From Cuspidothrix issatschenkoi CHARLIE-1 (GTDB lineage Bacteria; Cyanobacteriota; Cyanobacteriia; Cyanobacteriales; Nostocaceae): a DNA stretch of 41,616 bases. The notes beneath the pieces are model-generated. The model had not been told where the DNA came from and searched no databases. It was given only the letters and a program-made list of their open reading frames with translations. The stretch covers positions 1-41,616 of the forward strand of contig NZ_PGEM01000081.1 in assembly GCF_002934005.1 (NCBI RefSeq). Reading direction: 5' to 3'. The position numbers and the translations under genes are program-made. Below, in pieces: positions 15,651 through 24,177 of this stretch (the first letter of the stretch is position 1; each line of letters starts with the position of its first letter).

Positions 15651-17762
15651 CTAACCTACATTAGCAACATAAGGACTGGTCAATTTATCCAATTGCTGAA
15701 TTAACAAACTGAGGAATAAACCCACATCCGTAACCACACCTACTGATTCTATTGAACCGCGATCGCTCAATTTTGTCACCACTGCTGGGTTAATATCTAC
15801 ACAAACCATCTTCACACCTGCGGGAGTCATATTTCCCACCCCAATAGAATGCAGCATAGAAGACAACATCAGAATCATATCTGCACCTTCAATGATTTTA
15901 GAATATTCCTGTTGTGCTAAAATCAGGTTCATTTGGGTATCGGGTAAGGGTCCATCATCCCGAATTGAACCAGCGAGGGAAAAAGGAATGTTATTTTTCA
16001 CACATTCATACATGATCCCGCTTTTCACAACTCCGGCTTCTACAGCTTTAGCAATGCTACCAAAACGGCGGATAGTATTAATCACTTTCAAATGATGCCG
16101 ATGTCCACCGCGTACGGCTACACCGCGCTTCATGTCCACACCGAGGGATGTTCCCAGCAGGTTTTGTTCCATGTCATGGACTGCGATCGCATTTCCGCCT
16201 AAAAGTCCTTGTACGTAACCTTCCCGAATCAGTCTGGATAAATGCTCACCGCCACCTGTATGAATCACAACTGGTCCAGCAGTGACAACTACTTTACCAC
16301 CGCTATCCTTGATTTTACGTAATTCCCAAGCCACTTGTTCAACGACTAATTCCACCCGTCTTTCACTGGAAACACCGGAAGACATGAAGCTGAATTCTTG
16401 GGAGTTGCGTTGTTCGCGTGATTCAGCTTTGCGGACAGTGCGGATACCTAAAACATCAACAACTACTTTATCGCCGATTTCTAAATCCCGGAGTAGTTTA
16501 CATTTCGCTACTATGCCATTAGGAGTTTGAGAAATAGCGATCGCTCCATCCATGCGTTGATTTTGCACTTTCAGCCATTCTCCATTTACCCGCACTTCTG
16601 TGGGATAAATCGTACTAACATAGAAATCATCAGGAGCAACACCCGCTTGTAAAACTGGTTCTAATTTGGAATCTCGTTCATCTTGGGGTAAATCTACCGC
16701 ACCCAAATCAATCAACTGAGATATAATCTCTTCCATCACCTCATGGGATGGTGCGGATACCCTGACTTCAGCCGCAGATGTACTTTGACGTTGTTCTCCC
16801 AAGTTGAATTTCAGAACTTGGAAACTTCCCCCCATTTCCACAATTAAATCTAAAGCGCGGTTAATCAAACCTGCATCTAGCAAGTGTCCTTCCATGCGGA
16901 TGACACGACTTTCTACAGATACATTAGCGTGAATTTCCTCGCCTATAGGTTCTGTTACCCGCAAAGTTAAGCATTTAGCCGCACCACCCGCTTTGAGAAA
17001 TTCCGTTAATGGGGTTTCAATGACTTGGAAACCAACTTCTCCTAACCGTGATTTTAAGCTATCGCTGGCCTTGTTCATAATCACGATGCTTTCAATATTC
17101 ACCGCATTACAAGCAAAATTAACCGCATCAGCTTCCGCGATAGCAATACGTTTCTCTGGTGCAACGCGCATCTCTATAACCCGATTGGAGTAAGAGTCAA
17201 ACGCACCGGGATAATAAAGTAAATAACCATTTGTCAACGGACAGAAGCAAGTATCAAGATGATAAAATCTTTCATCCATCAACCGCAGGGAAATGACTTC
17301 AATATCTAGCCATTTAGCCAAGTATGGGTGAGAATCTAACTCAGAACGGAAACCGTAACCCGCCCATAACCAACGCCCTTCTCTATCTAAAAGCGCATCT
17401 CCTGCACCTTCAAAAGGTAAGTCTTTGGGAAGAGTGTAAACATTAAAACCATTATTTTCAAACCACTGTTGAAAATACGGTTCTTCTCCCTGCCGTTCTT
17501 TATGTAAAAAGCGACTCAGAACCACATTTTCACCAAGGATTAAACCCGCATTAGCACTGAATACCATGTCAGGCCAGCCTTTCTCCGGTGCAACTAAATC
17601 AACAATGGCGTGATTTTTGATAGCATTGTATAATTTATTCCACTGTTCTACAGCGCGATCGCGTGAGGACTTATGAATATTCCCTTCCATCCAAGGATTA
17701 ATCACATAATCCACATCATAATGGTCAGGAGCGCACATCAAAAAACGAATTTGGGAAACCAT
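15651..17762 (-). CDS. agrE: bifunctional arginine dihydrolase / ornithine cyclodeaminase (AgrE/ArgZ)
   Basis: 703 residues, matching AgrE of Anabaena and ArgZ of Synechocystis. The N-terminal amidinotransferase-fold domain hydrolyses arginine to ornithine, CO2 and two ammonium. Expected active-site residues are present: N71 (FSANAG), E118 (PFEGAGDAL), H168 (FYHLDTCF) and catalytic C264 (GGAAKCLTLRV). The C-terminal part (about 290-703) is the LOR/SDH-type region with a nucleotide-binding domain (VVTAGPVVIHTGGGEH, LLGGNAIAVHD); in Anabaena AgrE it converts ornithine to proline. In heterocystous strains the enzyme mobilises arginine released from cyanophycin. The ATG at 17762 gives the family N-terminus. 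It appears monocistronic; I found no clean NtcA site upstream. Confidence 0.96.
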   Translation of the reverse strand: MVSQIRFLMCAPDHYDVDYVINPWMEGNIHKSSRDRAVEQWNKLYNAIKNHAIVDLVAPEKGWPDMVFSANAGLILGENVVLSRFLHKERQGEEPYFQQWFENNGFNVYTLPKDLPFEGAGDALLDREGRWLWAGYGFRSELDSHPYLAKWLDIEVISLRLMDERFYHLDTCFCPLTNGYLLYYPGAFDSYSNRVIEMRVAPEKRIAIAEADAVNFACNAVNIESIVIMNKASDSLKSRLGEVGFQVIETPLTEFLKAGGAAKCLTLRVTEPIGEEIHANVSVESRVIRMEGHLLDAGLINRALDLIVEMGGSFQVLKFNLGEQRQSTSAAEVRVSAPSHEVMEEIISQLIDLGAVDLPQDERDSKLEPVLQAGVAPDDFYVSTIYPTEVRVNGEWLKVQNQRMDGAIAISQTPNGIVAKCKLLRDLEIGDKVVVDVLGIRTVRKAESREQRNSQEFSFMSSGVSSERRVELVVEQVAWELRKIKDSGGKVVVTAGPVVIHTGGGEHLSRLIREGYVQGLLGGNAIAVHDMEQNLLGTSLGVDMKRGVAVRGGHRHHLKVINTIRRFGSIAKAVEAGVVKSGIMYECVKNNIPFSLAGSIRDDGPLPDTQMNLILAQQEYSKIIEGADMILMLSSMLHSIGVGNMTPAGVKMVCVDINPAVVTKLSDRGSIESVGVVTDVGLFLSLLIQQLDKLTSPYVANVG

Positions 17763-18035
17763 AAAAATTTTACGAACTTCTAAAATGCTACTAATGTCTT
17801 CTGGATACAGAGTTTCGGTGTTCTAAATCTGTCAAATCTGCTACTAAATCCCTACTCTTGTCTCTTGCTAGGCTTTACAAGAATATCGTTATTATTCTAT
17901 TACTGCTAGGGACAATGTGAGCGGTAACGTCACAAAGGTTGTGTTGTAATGTAATATTAACTTGTTAATTGATGGGTGACTCTGATTGTTGGCTGAACTT
18001 GCTCTACAATAATTAAATTATGGAGTTTTTTTATT

Positions 18036-18218
18036 ATGCCCCCTACCCTAAAAGCAGTCTATCGTAACGGTACATTCATTTTGGAAACAGCCTGTAATTT
18101 ACCTGAAGGTTCTGAGGTGGAATTACTCATCCAATCAAGTTCTGTTGTTTCACCTCCCATTTCCGATGTAGAAAGCAAACAACGTTTTCTCAAATCTCTA
18201 ATTTCACGAATGCAGTAA
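18036..18218 (+). CDS. DUF104 / AF2212-like antitoxin, orphan
   Basis: 60 residues with the short beta-rich N-terminus of the DUF104 antitoxin-like family (LKAVYRNGTFILE, then LPEGSEVELLIQ) and a helical C-terminal tail. Family members normally precede a PIN-domain toxin gene. None follows here; a hairpin element occupies 18252-18310 instead. Transcription is probably independent: GGAG lies about ten bases before the ATG. Confidence 0.75.
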   Translation: MPPTLKAVYRNGTFILETACNLPEGSEVELLIQSSSVVSPPISDVESKQRFLKSLISRMQ

Positions 18219-18251
18219 AATCTGATTCCATTAAATGCACCTCATTTTAAA

Positions 18252-18310
18252 CGGGAGATGCTGCATAAACGCCGTTGATACTAATATCTTAATTTATGCA
18301 ACGCTCCCCG
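18252..18310. repeat. imperfect inverted-repeat element
   Basis: CGGGAG and TGCATAAA (18252-18269) are mirrored by TTTATGCA and CTCCCCG (18293-18310). The inner 8-bp arms are perfect and the outer arms nearly so. There is no coding capacity. It lies immediately after an orphan antitoxin gene, where a toxin would be expected, and may be a MITE remnant or a strong terminator. Confidence 0.45.
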
Positions 18311-18424
18311 TGATCCTATCAAACAAAAAAATATTATCAAATTTCTTTACAAGATTGTTTTTTGGATGTATTCCATATTAAGATTGTATCATGACTTTCT
18401 TTTTACAAAATGGAGAACATAACT

Positions 18425-18700
18425 ATGTTAGCTAATCATATCTCTCCACCAGAAATCAAAATTCTTAAAGAAGGAGAAGAGGTAATAAATTTATGGCCTA
18501 TAGATTCAGGCTATCATGTTGTTATCAAGAATCAAAAAGGAGAAGTTTTCGTAATTTCCATAAGTTTAGATGAGAACAAAATGCCCAGAATTAACCAAAC
18601 TCCTAACTTAGTAATTACTCACATAGATGAGACAAATGTTATGGAAGTTAGTACGGTGAAAGAAACTTCACAAGGAAAAGTAAAAGTAACTACTTTTTAG
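18425..18700 (+). CDS. hypothetical protein of the small-gene island
   Basis: About 91 residues when started at the ATG at 18425, which has GGAGAA eight bases upstream; an earlier ATG at 18410 would put the ribosome site inside the gene. The protein is beta-strand-rich (VINLWPIDSGYHVVIKN, EVFVISISLDENKM) with no cysteine pairs, signal peptide or membrane span. I do not recognise it. It is followed after 41 bases by another small unknown in the same direction, so they may be co-expressed. Confidence 0.55.
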   Translation: MLANHISPPEIKILKEGEEVINLWPIDSGYHVVIKNQKGEVFVISISLDENKMPRINQTPNLVITHIDETNVMEVSTVKETSQGKVKVTTF

Positions 18701-18741
18701 AAAAATTATCAGGTATTTCATATTCATAAAAGGTGTTAATC

Positions 18742-18948
18742 ATGACTAAACAGTCGGAGAGAAATCGGGCAATTACTGTCAGAATTGATATGTTGACAGA
18801 AACGGAACAAGAAGAGATTTCTAGTGGAATAAAAAAACTAAAAAAACAAATTGCTCCAGAGGCAAGAGGAACTATAGTTGAAGGAGATATGAAATCTCTT
18901 CCCGCACAGGAATTGAAATTTCTTGATTCCAGTGATAGTGATGAATAA
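18742..18948 (+). CDS. small charged hypothetical protein
   Basis: 68 residues from the ATG at 18742, preceded by AAAGGTG at a proper distance. It is highly charged: lysine-rich in the middle (GIKKLKKQIAPEARG) and acidic at the end (LDSSDSDE). The N-terminus, SERNRAITVRIDMLTETE, is predicted helical. There are no recognisable motifs. It may pair with the preceding gene; function unknown. Confidence 0.5.
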   Translation: MTKQSERNRAITVRIDMLTETEQEEISSGIKKLKKQIAPEARGTIVEGDMKSLPAQELKFLDSSDSDE

Positions 18949-19029
18949 CAGCCGATTAATGAGTTAAATTTCATCCCCCCCTTTTCTCTCAATGAAACAT
19001 CAATCATTTAAAACATTTAGGATAGGGTC

Positions 19030-19121
19030 AGGACTTACGCAAAATAGAACGAAAGTAGGGGTAATTCATGAATTACCCCTAGGAAATAATCAGGGTTGCA
19101 GTTACATCTTGGGTAAGTCCT
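19030..19121. repeat. 92-bp palindromic repeat, most complete copy
   Basis: Terminal inverted repeats AGGACTTAC (19030-19038) and GTAAGTCCT (19113-19121) are perfect. The core TAGGGGTAATTCATGAATTACCCCTA (26 bases, 19056-19081) is a perfect palindrome. Related copies lie at about 30404-30495 and 38340-38408, and the palindromic core alone at 22872-22899. The pattern suggests a non-autonomous mobile repeat. Confidence 0.75.
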
Positions 19122-19163
19122 AAGGGGAATCAATAGTTTTTTAATGCTTAAGAAAATATCAAA

Positions 19164-19394
19164 ATGGGCAAGCAACGACCTTACGAACATAGAAAAGTAC
19201 AAAAGGAAGTTAAAGAAGTTGAAGGATATCAATGTATGGTGTGTGGAAAAATTACACAAAAAGCACATGGACATCATCTGATTCCTTACAGCGAAGGAGG
19301 AGAAGCTGATCTACAAAATATGATCACCTTCTGTCCAGAGTGTCATCGTAAGTATCATAGTGGTGAATTAAATATAGATATTGATAGGTTTTAA
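19164..19394 (+). CDS. small HNH endonuclease-like protein
   Basis: 76 residues, almost entirely one HNH fold: zinc cysteines C24/C27 (CMVC) and C57/C60 (CPEC), the catalytic-type histidines in HGHHLIP (36-42), and N52 (ADLQNM) with H61 and H65 following. Stand-alone HNH proteins of this size nick or cut nucleic acid or are remnants of larger nucleases. It is followed 15 bases later by a ribbon-helix-helix gene, suggesting co-transcription. The ribosome site is weak. Confidence 0.85.
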   Translation: MGKQRPYEHRKVQKEVKEVEGYQCMVCGKITQKAHGHHLIPYSEGGEADLQNMITFCPECHRKYHSGELNIDIDRF

Positions 19395-19409
19395 TTTAGT
19401 GGAATAATA

Positions 19410-19739
19410 ATGAGTAGATTAACACTGAGATTACCAGAAACACTACACCAACATTTAATCAAGTTAGCTGAAACTGAAGGTGTTTCTTTGAATCAATATA
19501 TAGTTTATGCTTTAACTCGCCAAGCTGTATCCACAGAGTTTATTCAAGTAACATCAGAAAAAGAAATAATTGAGCAAGAACAGAGTTTTCAAACACTGTT
19601 ACAAGGTTTAGGAACAGCTTCCGAAAGTCAAATTAAATCAGTTTTAGCTGAACGTGAAATAGTACAACCAGAAGCAGAATTAACTCCTGAAATTATTGCT
19701 TCTCTTCAACAAAAAATAACTAATTCAACAGGAATATGA
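19410..19739 (+). CDS. HicB-family ribbon-helix-helix antitoxin-like protein
   Basis: 109 residues. The N-terminus SRLTLRLPETLHQHLIKLAE followed by GVSLNQYIVYALTRQ is a ribbon-helix-helix DNA-binding domain of the HicB C-terminal/Arc type. The rest is a polar, probably helical tail. No HicA toxin is adjacent; the upstream partner is the HNH gene, 15 bases away. It may repress its own transcription, as RHH antitoxins usually do, but this is inference. Confidence 0.75.
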   Translation: MSRLTLRLPETLHQHLIKLAETEGVSLNQYIVYALTRQAVSTEFIQVTSEKEIIEQEQSFQTLLQGLGTASESQIKSVLAEREIVQPEAELTPEIIASLQQKITNSTGI

Positions 19740-19781
19740 TAAAATAAATGCTGAATTAATAAGTAATTACCAAGTTCTACT

Positions 19782-20867
19782 ATGGCAAAAGTTAAACTGG
19801 AAAATATTAAGCGAAAATTCAATAACGTCACCGCTATCGAAGATATTAACTTAGACATTCCTGATGGTGAATTTTGGGTTTTAGTTGGCCCTTCTGGTTG
19901 TGGTAAATCAACAATTTTGCGAACAATTGCAGGTTTAGAAACTGCCACATCTGGTAACTTATATATAGGCGATCGCTTAGTTAATGATATCCCAGCTAGA
20001 GCGCGGGATGTAGCTATGGTATTCCAAAATTATGCTTTATATCCCCATAAAACCGTAGCCGAAAACATCGCTTTTGGCTTACAAATGCGAAAAATTGATC
20101 CTAAAATCATTCAAGAAAGAGTATTAACTGTAGCTAGATCCCTAGCATTAGATCACCTTTTAGATCGCAAACCAAAACAGTTATCTGGGGGACAACAACA
20201 ACGAGTAGCATTAGGGAGAGCGATCGCTCGTCAAGCACAATTATTTTTACTGGATGAACCCTTATCTAATTTAGATGCTCAATTGCGAGATGATACCAGA
20301 GCAGAATTAAAACAATTACATCAACAATTAGGAATAACGACAATTTATGTCACCCATGATCAAGTTGAGGCAATGACTTTGGCTGATAAAATCGTCGTGC
20401 TTAACCAAGGAAAAATTCAACAAATTGGTGACCCTCAAAGTATTTATGCGTTACCTGCTAATGAAATGGTAGCCAGTTTTTTGGGAAACCCTCCGATGAA
20501 TATTCTCCATGCTATTTACAAAAATGATGGTTTTGATATTATTGGTCAGCTATTACCAATTCCTACCAACTTTCAACAGAATTTAAAATTGATCACAGGA
20601 GAAACTTATCATTTAGGAATACGCCCAGAACACATCAATATTACAGATAATATAGGAGGATTAACTGTAGAAATCAAAGTTGTAGAACCACTAGGAAGAG
20701 AAACTTTAGTGCGTGTGAGTTTACCAGGTTCTTCCAGCTTTATTAATGTGCAAATTGGTGGCAATATTCGGCTACATCCAGGACAAAAGCTAAATTTAGA
20801 ATTAGACTTAAATCAGTTATTTCTATTTAACTCTAAAACTGGAGAGAGAATTTTTCCTCTATCATAA
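19782..20867 (+). CDS. ABC transporter ATP-binding protein, MalK/UgpC type
   Basis: 361 residues. Walker A GPSGCGKST (36-44), Q-loop MVFQNYALYPH, signature LSGGQQQR (134-141), Walker B LFLLDEP (154-160), H-loop VTHDQ, and a C-terminal TOBE regulatory domain of about 120 residues. This is the CUT1-type ATPase that energises sugar, glycerol-phosphate or polyol importers. No permease or binding-protein gene is adjacent, which fits a shared ATPase serving several importers. It is convergent with the lipoprotein gene, with stops only three bases apart. Confidence 0.92.
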   Translation: MAKVKLENIKRKFNNVTAIEDINLDIPDGEFWVLVGPSGCGKSTILRTIAGLETATSGNLYIGDRLVNDIPARARDVAMVFQNYALYPHKTVAENIAFGLQMRKIDPKIIQERVLTVARSLALDHLLDRKPKQLSGGQQQRVALGRAIARQAQLFLLDEPLSNLDAQLRDDTRAELKQLHQQLGITTIYVTHDQVEAMTLADKIVVLNQGKIQQIGDPQSIYALPANEMVASFLGNPPMNILHAIYKNDGFDIIGQLLPIPTNFQQNLKLITGETYHLGIRPEHINITDNIGGLTVEIKVVEPLGRETLVRVSLPGSSSFINVQIGGNIRLHPGQKLNLELDLNQLFLFNSKTGERIFPLS

Positions 20868-20870
20868 AAC

Positions 20871-21752
20871 CTAATTACCAGATACAACTTTCAAATCTGT
20901 AGCTTTCAAAATTTCCTTAGTATTTTGTCGCACGATTAGAGTTGCAGTTGCATCACTTTTTTCAGTAATAGGTTGTTCTAAAATGTAGACATAATCTCCA
21001 TTTGTCCAACCAGTAATACATTTACCATCTCGACAGGTCACTTTACCACCTGTTAAATCGAGACATTTTCCGTTAGCATCACACCCTTTATAACTGACAT
21101 CTCCTGTACCATTTACCCCTTTCCAAGAGTCAGTATTACTTAAAGTAATCGTCCATTCACCATTACTTAAAGTTTGGGAATTACTACTTTTAGAATTGTC
21201 ATTTGCTGATTCTTTTTCTCTATCTTCACTTATTAACTCCATTTTGGTAATAATGGATTCTTTGCGAGTTTTACCACAAGGTTCTGCACTTTCACAATCA
21301 TTAACTGATTGGGTTTCATACACCAGACGGACTTTTTTATCAACAAACTTTTTATCCTGTTCGCAAATTTCAAAAGTCGCACCAAGGTTATGTTCAGTTC
21401 CTTTTTTATCTACTAAGGTAACGTAACACATTAAATCACCATTGACTAACTCCTTAACTGTACCTACTTTGGGTTTTTTACCTTCTTTTTTCTGATTTTT
21501 ATTACTATCTACATTTTTACGGACAAGTGTTTTCTTAGATTCTGGATTATTTTCCTCCTCTTTTGTTTCTTTTTTAGAAGAAGATTCTTCTTCATCCTCT
21601 GTTTCAGTTGCTACGACTGGAGAAATTTCCGTTTGACTTTGTTTGACAGTATTACTTGCGTCTTCTTTAATTGTCTCCTTTGGTGTATTACCACAACCTA
21701 TCAGAGATATACAGGTAAAAATTACAGCTATTGTAGGTATTATTTTTTTCAT
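20871..21752 (-). CDS. lipoprotein with acidic linker
   Basis: 293 residues. A lipoprotein signal peptide ends in the lipobox LIGC (C20). Residues about 25-100 are a low-complexity segment rich in E, K, S and T. Two probable beta domains follow: about 97-170 (with cysteines in LMCYVTL, FEIC, ND-C and EPCGKTRKE) and about 195-290 (GEWTITLSNTDSW, KGCDANGKCLDLTGGKVTC). The cysteines suggest disulfides outside the cytoplasm. I do not recognise the family. It stands alone and is convergent with the ABC ATPase gene. Confidence 0.75.
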   Translation of the reverse strand: MKKIIPTIAVIFTCISLIGCGNTPKETIKEDASNTVKQSQTEISPVVATETEDEEESSSKKETKEEENNPESKKTLVRKNVDSNKNQKKEGKKPKVGTVKELVNGDLMCYVTLVDKKGTEHNLGATFEICEQDKKFVDKKVRLVYETQSVNDCESAEPCGKTRKESIITKMELISEDREKESANDNSKSSNSQTLSNGEWTITLSNTDSWKGVNGTGDVSYKGCDANGKCLDLTGGKVTCRDGKCITGWTNGDYVYILEQPITEKSDATATLIVRQNTKEILKATDLKVVSGN

Positions 21753-21848
21753 GGTAGAACATCCTGGGACTTACTCTTATTAAATACACCATATTTCATT
21801 ACAATAACGGATAAGCTTCATGTTTCGTAACTTCATATTTTTTAATTT

Positions 21849-21878
21849 GTAGGGGTAAACCATGAACTAAACCCCTAC
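21849..21878. repeat. degenerate GTAGGGG...CCCCTAC palindrome
   Basis: GTAGGGGT and ACCCCTAC flank a centre (AAACCATGAACTAA) that no longer pairs. It is a decayed member of the AATTCATGAATT-centred repeat family, lying between two minus-strand genes. Confidence 0.5.
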
Positions 21879-21902
21879 AGGATAAATAACAAGATATTCT
21901 AT

Positions 21903-22649
21903 CTAGTCTAAATCAGGTTCAACACCAAGCGATCGCAGTTGGGCAATTAATCTTTCTGTTTTTTGCCGTTCCTGTTCAGCTTTTTGTCGTTCTTGTTCTC
22001 TACTTGTTAAAACCCAATTACCGTTTTGATCATACCAACGTAACCAAGGCATTTCTACATCTTTATAACTTCCTTGCCACACTCCTAAACCTAATTCTAT
22101 TTCTGGAATCCAAAACCGATCATTTGATAAATTTACTTCAGCATAACGAGCGCCATTTAACTGAAAAATTCTAAATTCAGATTGATAACGATCAAAAATG
22201 GCGTAATAGGGTATTCTTAAAATTTGTTCGTAAACTTCCCATTTAGCAGGAGGTTTTTCCACATCTCTTAATATTTGCCCTAGGTCTTCTTTTTCTGTTC
22301 CAGGTGAGAGTAATTCCACGACAATATGGGGGTTTACTCCTTCTTGCCACACTACATAACTCAACCTTAAATCTTGATTTTCATACAGATAGGGTACACC
22401 TAAAACTCCAAACCAATCTGGGCGTTTATACCATGAAGGATGACGCAAATCATAGTACAGATTCAGATCACTGCCTGTAAATATTTCTTGACTGGAATAA
22501 TTTGGTGGATGGAATGTTTCTGCTAATAATTGCGGTTGCAATAAATGAAATTGATCTGGCAAACCAGGTTCCTCCGGGTCTTCGCTAGGAAGATCATACA
22601 TTGTTGGTAATGTTTCTTTAGGGGAAAGTGGCGGATCTGTTTGATACAT
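21903..22649 (-). CDS. Uma2 family restriction-endonuclease-fold protein (DUF820)
   Basis: 248 residues from the ATG at 22649; a TTG nine bases upstream is possible but overlaps the ribosome site. The PD-(D/E)XK-like core spans about 55-190: DLNLYYDLRHPSWYKRPDWF, LSYVVWQEGVNPHIVVELLS and YAIFDRYQSEFRIF. The C-terminus is a repetitive helix (EQERQKAEQERQKTERLIAQ). Uma2/DUF820 proteins are multiplied in cyanobacterial genomes, and their substrates are unknown. No partner gene is evident. Confidence 0.9.
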   Translation of the reverse strand: MYQTDPPLSPKETLPTMYDLPSEDPEEPGLPDQFHLLQPQLLAETFHPPNYSSQEIFTGSDLNLYYDLRHPSWYKRPDWFGVLGVPYLYENQDLRLSYVVWQEGVNPHIVVELLSPGTEKEDLGQILRDVEKPPAKWEVYEQILRIPYYAIFDRYQSEFRIFQLNGARYAEVNLSNDRFWIPEIELGLGVWQGSYKDVEMPWLRWYDQNGNWVLTSREQERQKAEQERQKTERLIAQLRSLGVEPDLD

Positions 22650-22760
22650 TCTTAACAATCCTAAAGATGGAATTTCTATTTCTATTATCTAGTAAGATGA
22701 TACTGTTTGTGAACATGGTAACAAATTTTGTACATCTCTTCTTCTGGTCATTCCCATTCA

Positions 22761-22820
22761 AATGAGGTACAAGCAGTAATAATTGAACGCAGATAAACGC
22801 AGATAATTTTGTACCTCATT
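22761..22820. repeat. 60-bp element with perfect 12-bp inverted arms
   Basis: AATGAGGTACAA (22761-22772) and TTGTACCTCATT (22809-22820) are perfect complements. The 36-base centre contains AACGCAGATA twice in tandem (22786-22805). There is no coding capacity. It sits in the 318-base gap between the Uma2 and M48 genes. Confidence 0.65.
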
Positions 22821-22871
22821 AGACTGAGAAACGCTATATACCAATTCTCTGTGAGGTTGCCCTATATTTCC

Positions 22872-22899
22872 GTAGGGGCAATTCATGAATTGCCCCTAC
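22872..22899. repeat. 28-bp perfect palindrome (AATTCATGAATT core)
   Basis: GTAGGGGCAATTCA is followed by its exact reverse complement. It is the C/G variant of the palindrome in the larger repeat at 19030-19121, without the outer AGGACTTAC ends. Confidence 0.8.
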
Positions 22900-22967
22900 A
22901 ATGTATAATTTGACAAAAATATGATTATTACATCTTCATCCTAAACTCCTGAACTACTCAATTCTGA

Positions 22968-23930
22968 CTAATCAGATTTTCTGATTTTGTTAATTTCTTG
23001 TTGTAATTTTTCGATTTCCTTGCGTAATGCTTCCGCTTCATAATCGGGTGTTTCTGGGGTAACATTGACTGAGCCAGATGCAGGAGATTTTTGATAGTTT
23101 CCGCGTTTGATTTGTTGATATTCTGCTGATACTGCCCAACTGCGTAAATAATGTAATCTTTCTACCGGAAAAGGATGACTCAGCATCATACCTTGAGCGC
23201 CATTGTAAAGGAGAAACTTATATACTTGATTTAGTCCATCCTCATCTAGTGCTTGATATTTTTCCGACTGTTGAATAAATTCTTGTAAACTACATTCATG
23301 GGCATATTTATGACTACCGCCAGAAATTTTCATCATAGATGTCATGACTGGGTTTAAATCATCCATGACTAATAAAGCCGCCCGATCTGCGGATAATTCA
23401 GCTTTGCGTCGCCACTCAAAAAAGGCATAAATCAAAGCTTGACTGACAAAATTACCTAAACCAAAGGTTAATTCACCAATAGCTTCAGCCGCACTCATCG
23501 CCCATATCGCCATTTGAATTAAAATAGTATGACCACATTTAATATGTCCCAGTTCATGAGCTAATACTGAGCGAATTTCTTCTTCATTCAGTAAATCTAG
23601 TAACCCAGTGTTAACGACTATGTAAGGATTTTCTTGTCCTAGCGCATAACTATTAACTTGGGGATTTTGGGAGATGAACAGCGCGGGTTCTGGATAAATG
23701 TCCAAATCTCGCACACATTCCCGAAACATCTGGTAAATGGTGGAATATTGGCGAGGTCCGACTTGAATGGAATTACCCATTAAATAGACGAGTTGAGGAC
23801 GTTCGTAGATAAATTCTACAAATTTACGAGCGATTAAATCAAACCCTGGTAAGCTGCGTAGAGCTTCCTCTGCTTGGCGATCTAGGGGATGTTTAAAGGC
23901 TTCACTGGAAATTCCTGGATAAGTTGGCAT
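22968..23930 (-). CDS. M48 family zinc metallopeptidase
   Basis: 320 residues. The zinc site is HELGH (125-129) with the third ligand E178 in RRKAELSADRAAL, the M48/Ste24-HtpX arrangement. A hydrophobic region at about 135-172 may associate with membrane but lacks the several spans of HtpX. The C-terminus ends in a coiled helix (EAEALRKEIEKLQQEINKI). It probably degrades or processes envelope proteins; the substrate is unknown. Divergent from the DinG-like gene across a repeat-filled gap. Confidence 0.92.
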   Translation of the reverse strand: MPTYPGISSEAFKHPLDRQAEEALRSLPGFDLIARKFVEFIYERPQLVYLMGNSIQVGPRQYSTIYQMFRECVRDLDIYPEPALFISQNPQVNSYALGQENPYIVVNTGLLDLLNEEEIRSVLAHELGHIKCGHTILIQMAIWAMSAAEAIGELTFGLGNFVSQALIYAFFEWRRKAELSADRAALLVMDDLNPVMTSMMKISGGSHKYAHECSLQEFIQQSEKYQALDEDGLNQVYKFLLYNGAQGMMLSHPFPVERLHYLRSWAVSAEYQQIKRGNYQKSPASGSVNVTPETPDYEAEALRKEIEKLQQEINKIRKSD

Positions 23931-23955
23931 AATTTTAGGAGAATAGGTGAATGGT

Positions 23956-24121
23956 CAATCAATTTTGGATTGACAATTTTGGATTTTGGACTGACTCCAC
24001 CCTACAGTGTGGAACTTCTCTGATTTTAGATTAGCGATTTTGGCATTAGTTCCGCCTTGAAGAGGCCGGGGCTTATACCGAAAATTCCCAATCCAAAATC
24101 TAAAATCCAAAATCTAAAATT
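23956..24121. repeat. pair of inverted STRR heptamer arrays
   Basis: At about 23956-23990 runs of AATTTTGGATT units occur; at 24090-24121 the complementary AATCCAAAATCTAA units occur. They could pair as a long imperfect hairpin across the gap between the M48 and DinG-like genes. Heptameric repeats of this kind (STRRs) are typical of Nostocales genomes. Confidence 0.7.
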
Positions 24122-24177
24122 TTTCGGTCATTAGGATAATTGACAACTGACAACTAACTAATGACAACATAATAAAA

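Noticed and set aside
17900-18035. NtcA-binding site near agrE
   Set aside because: I found no clean GTA-N8-TAC in the interval upstream of agrE; the nearest resemblance (GTAATGTAATATTA) does not fit.
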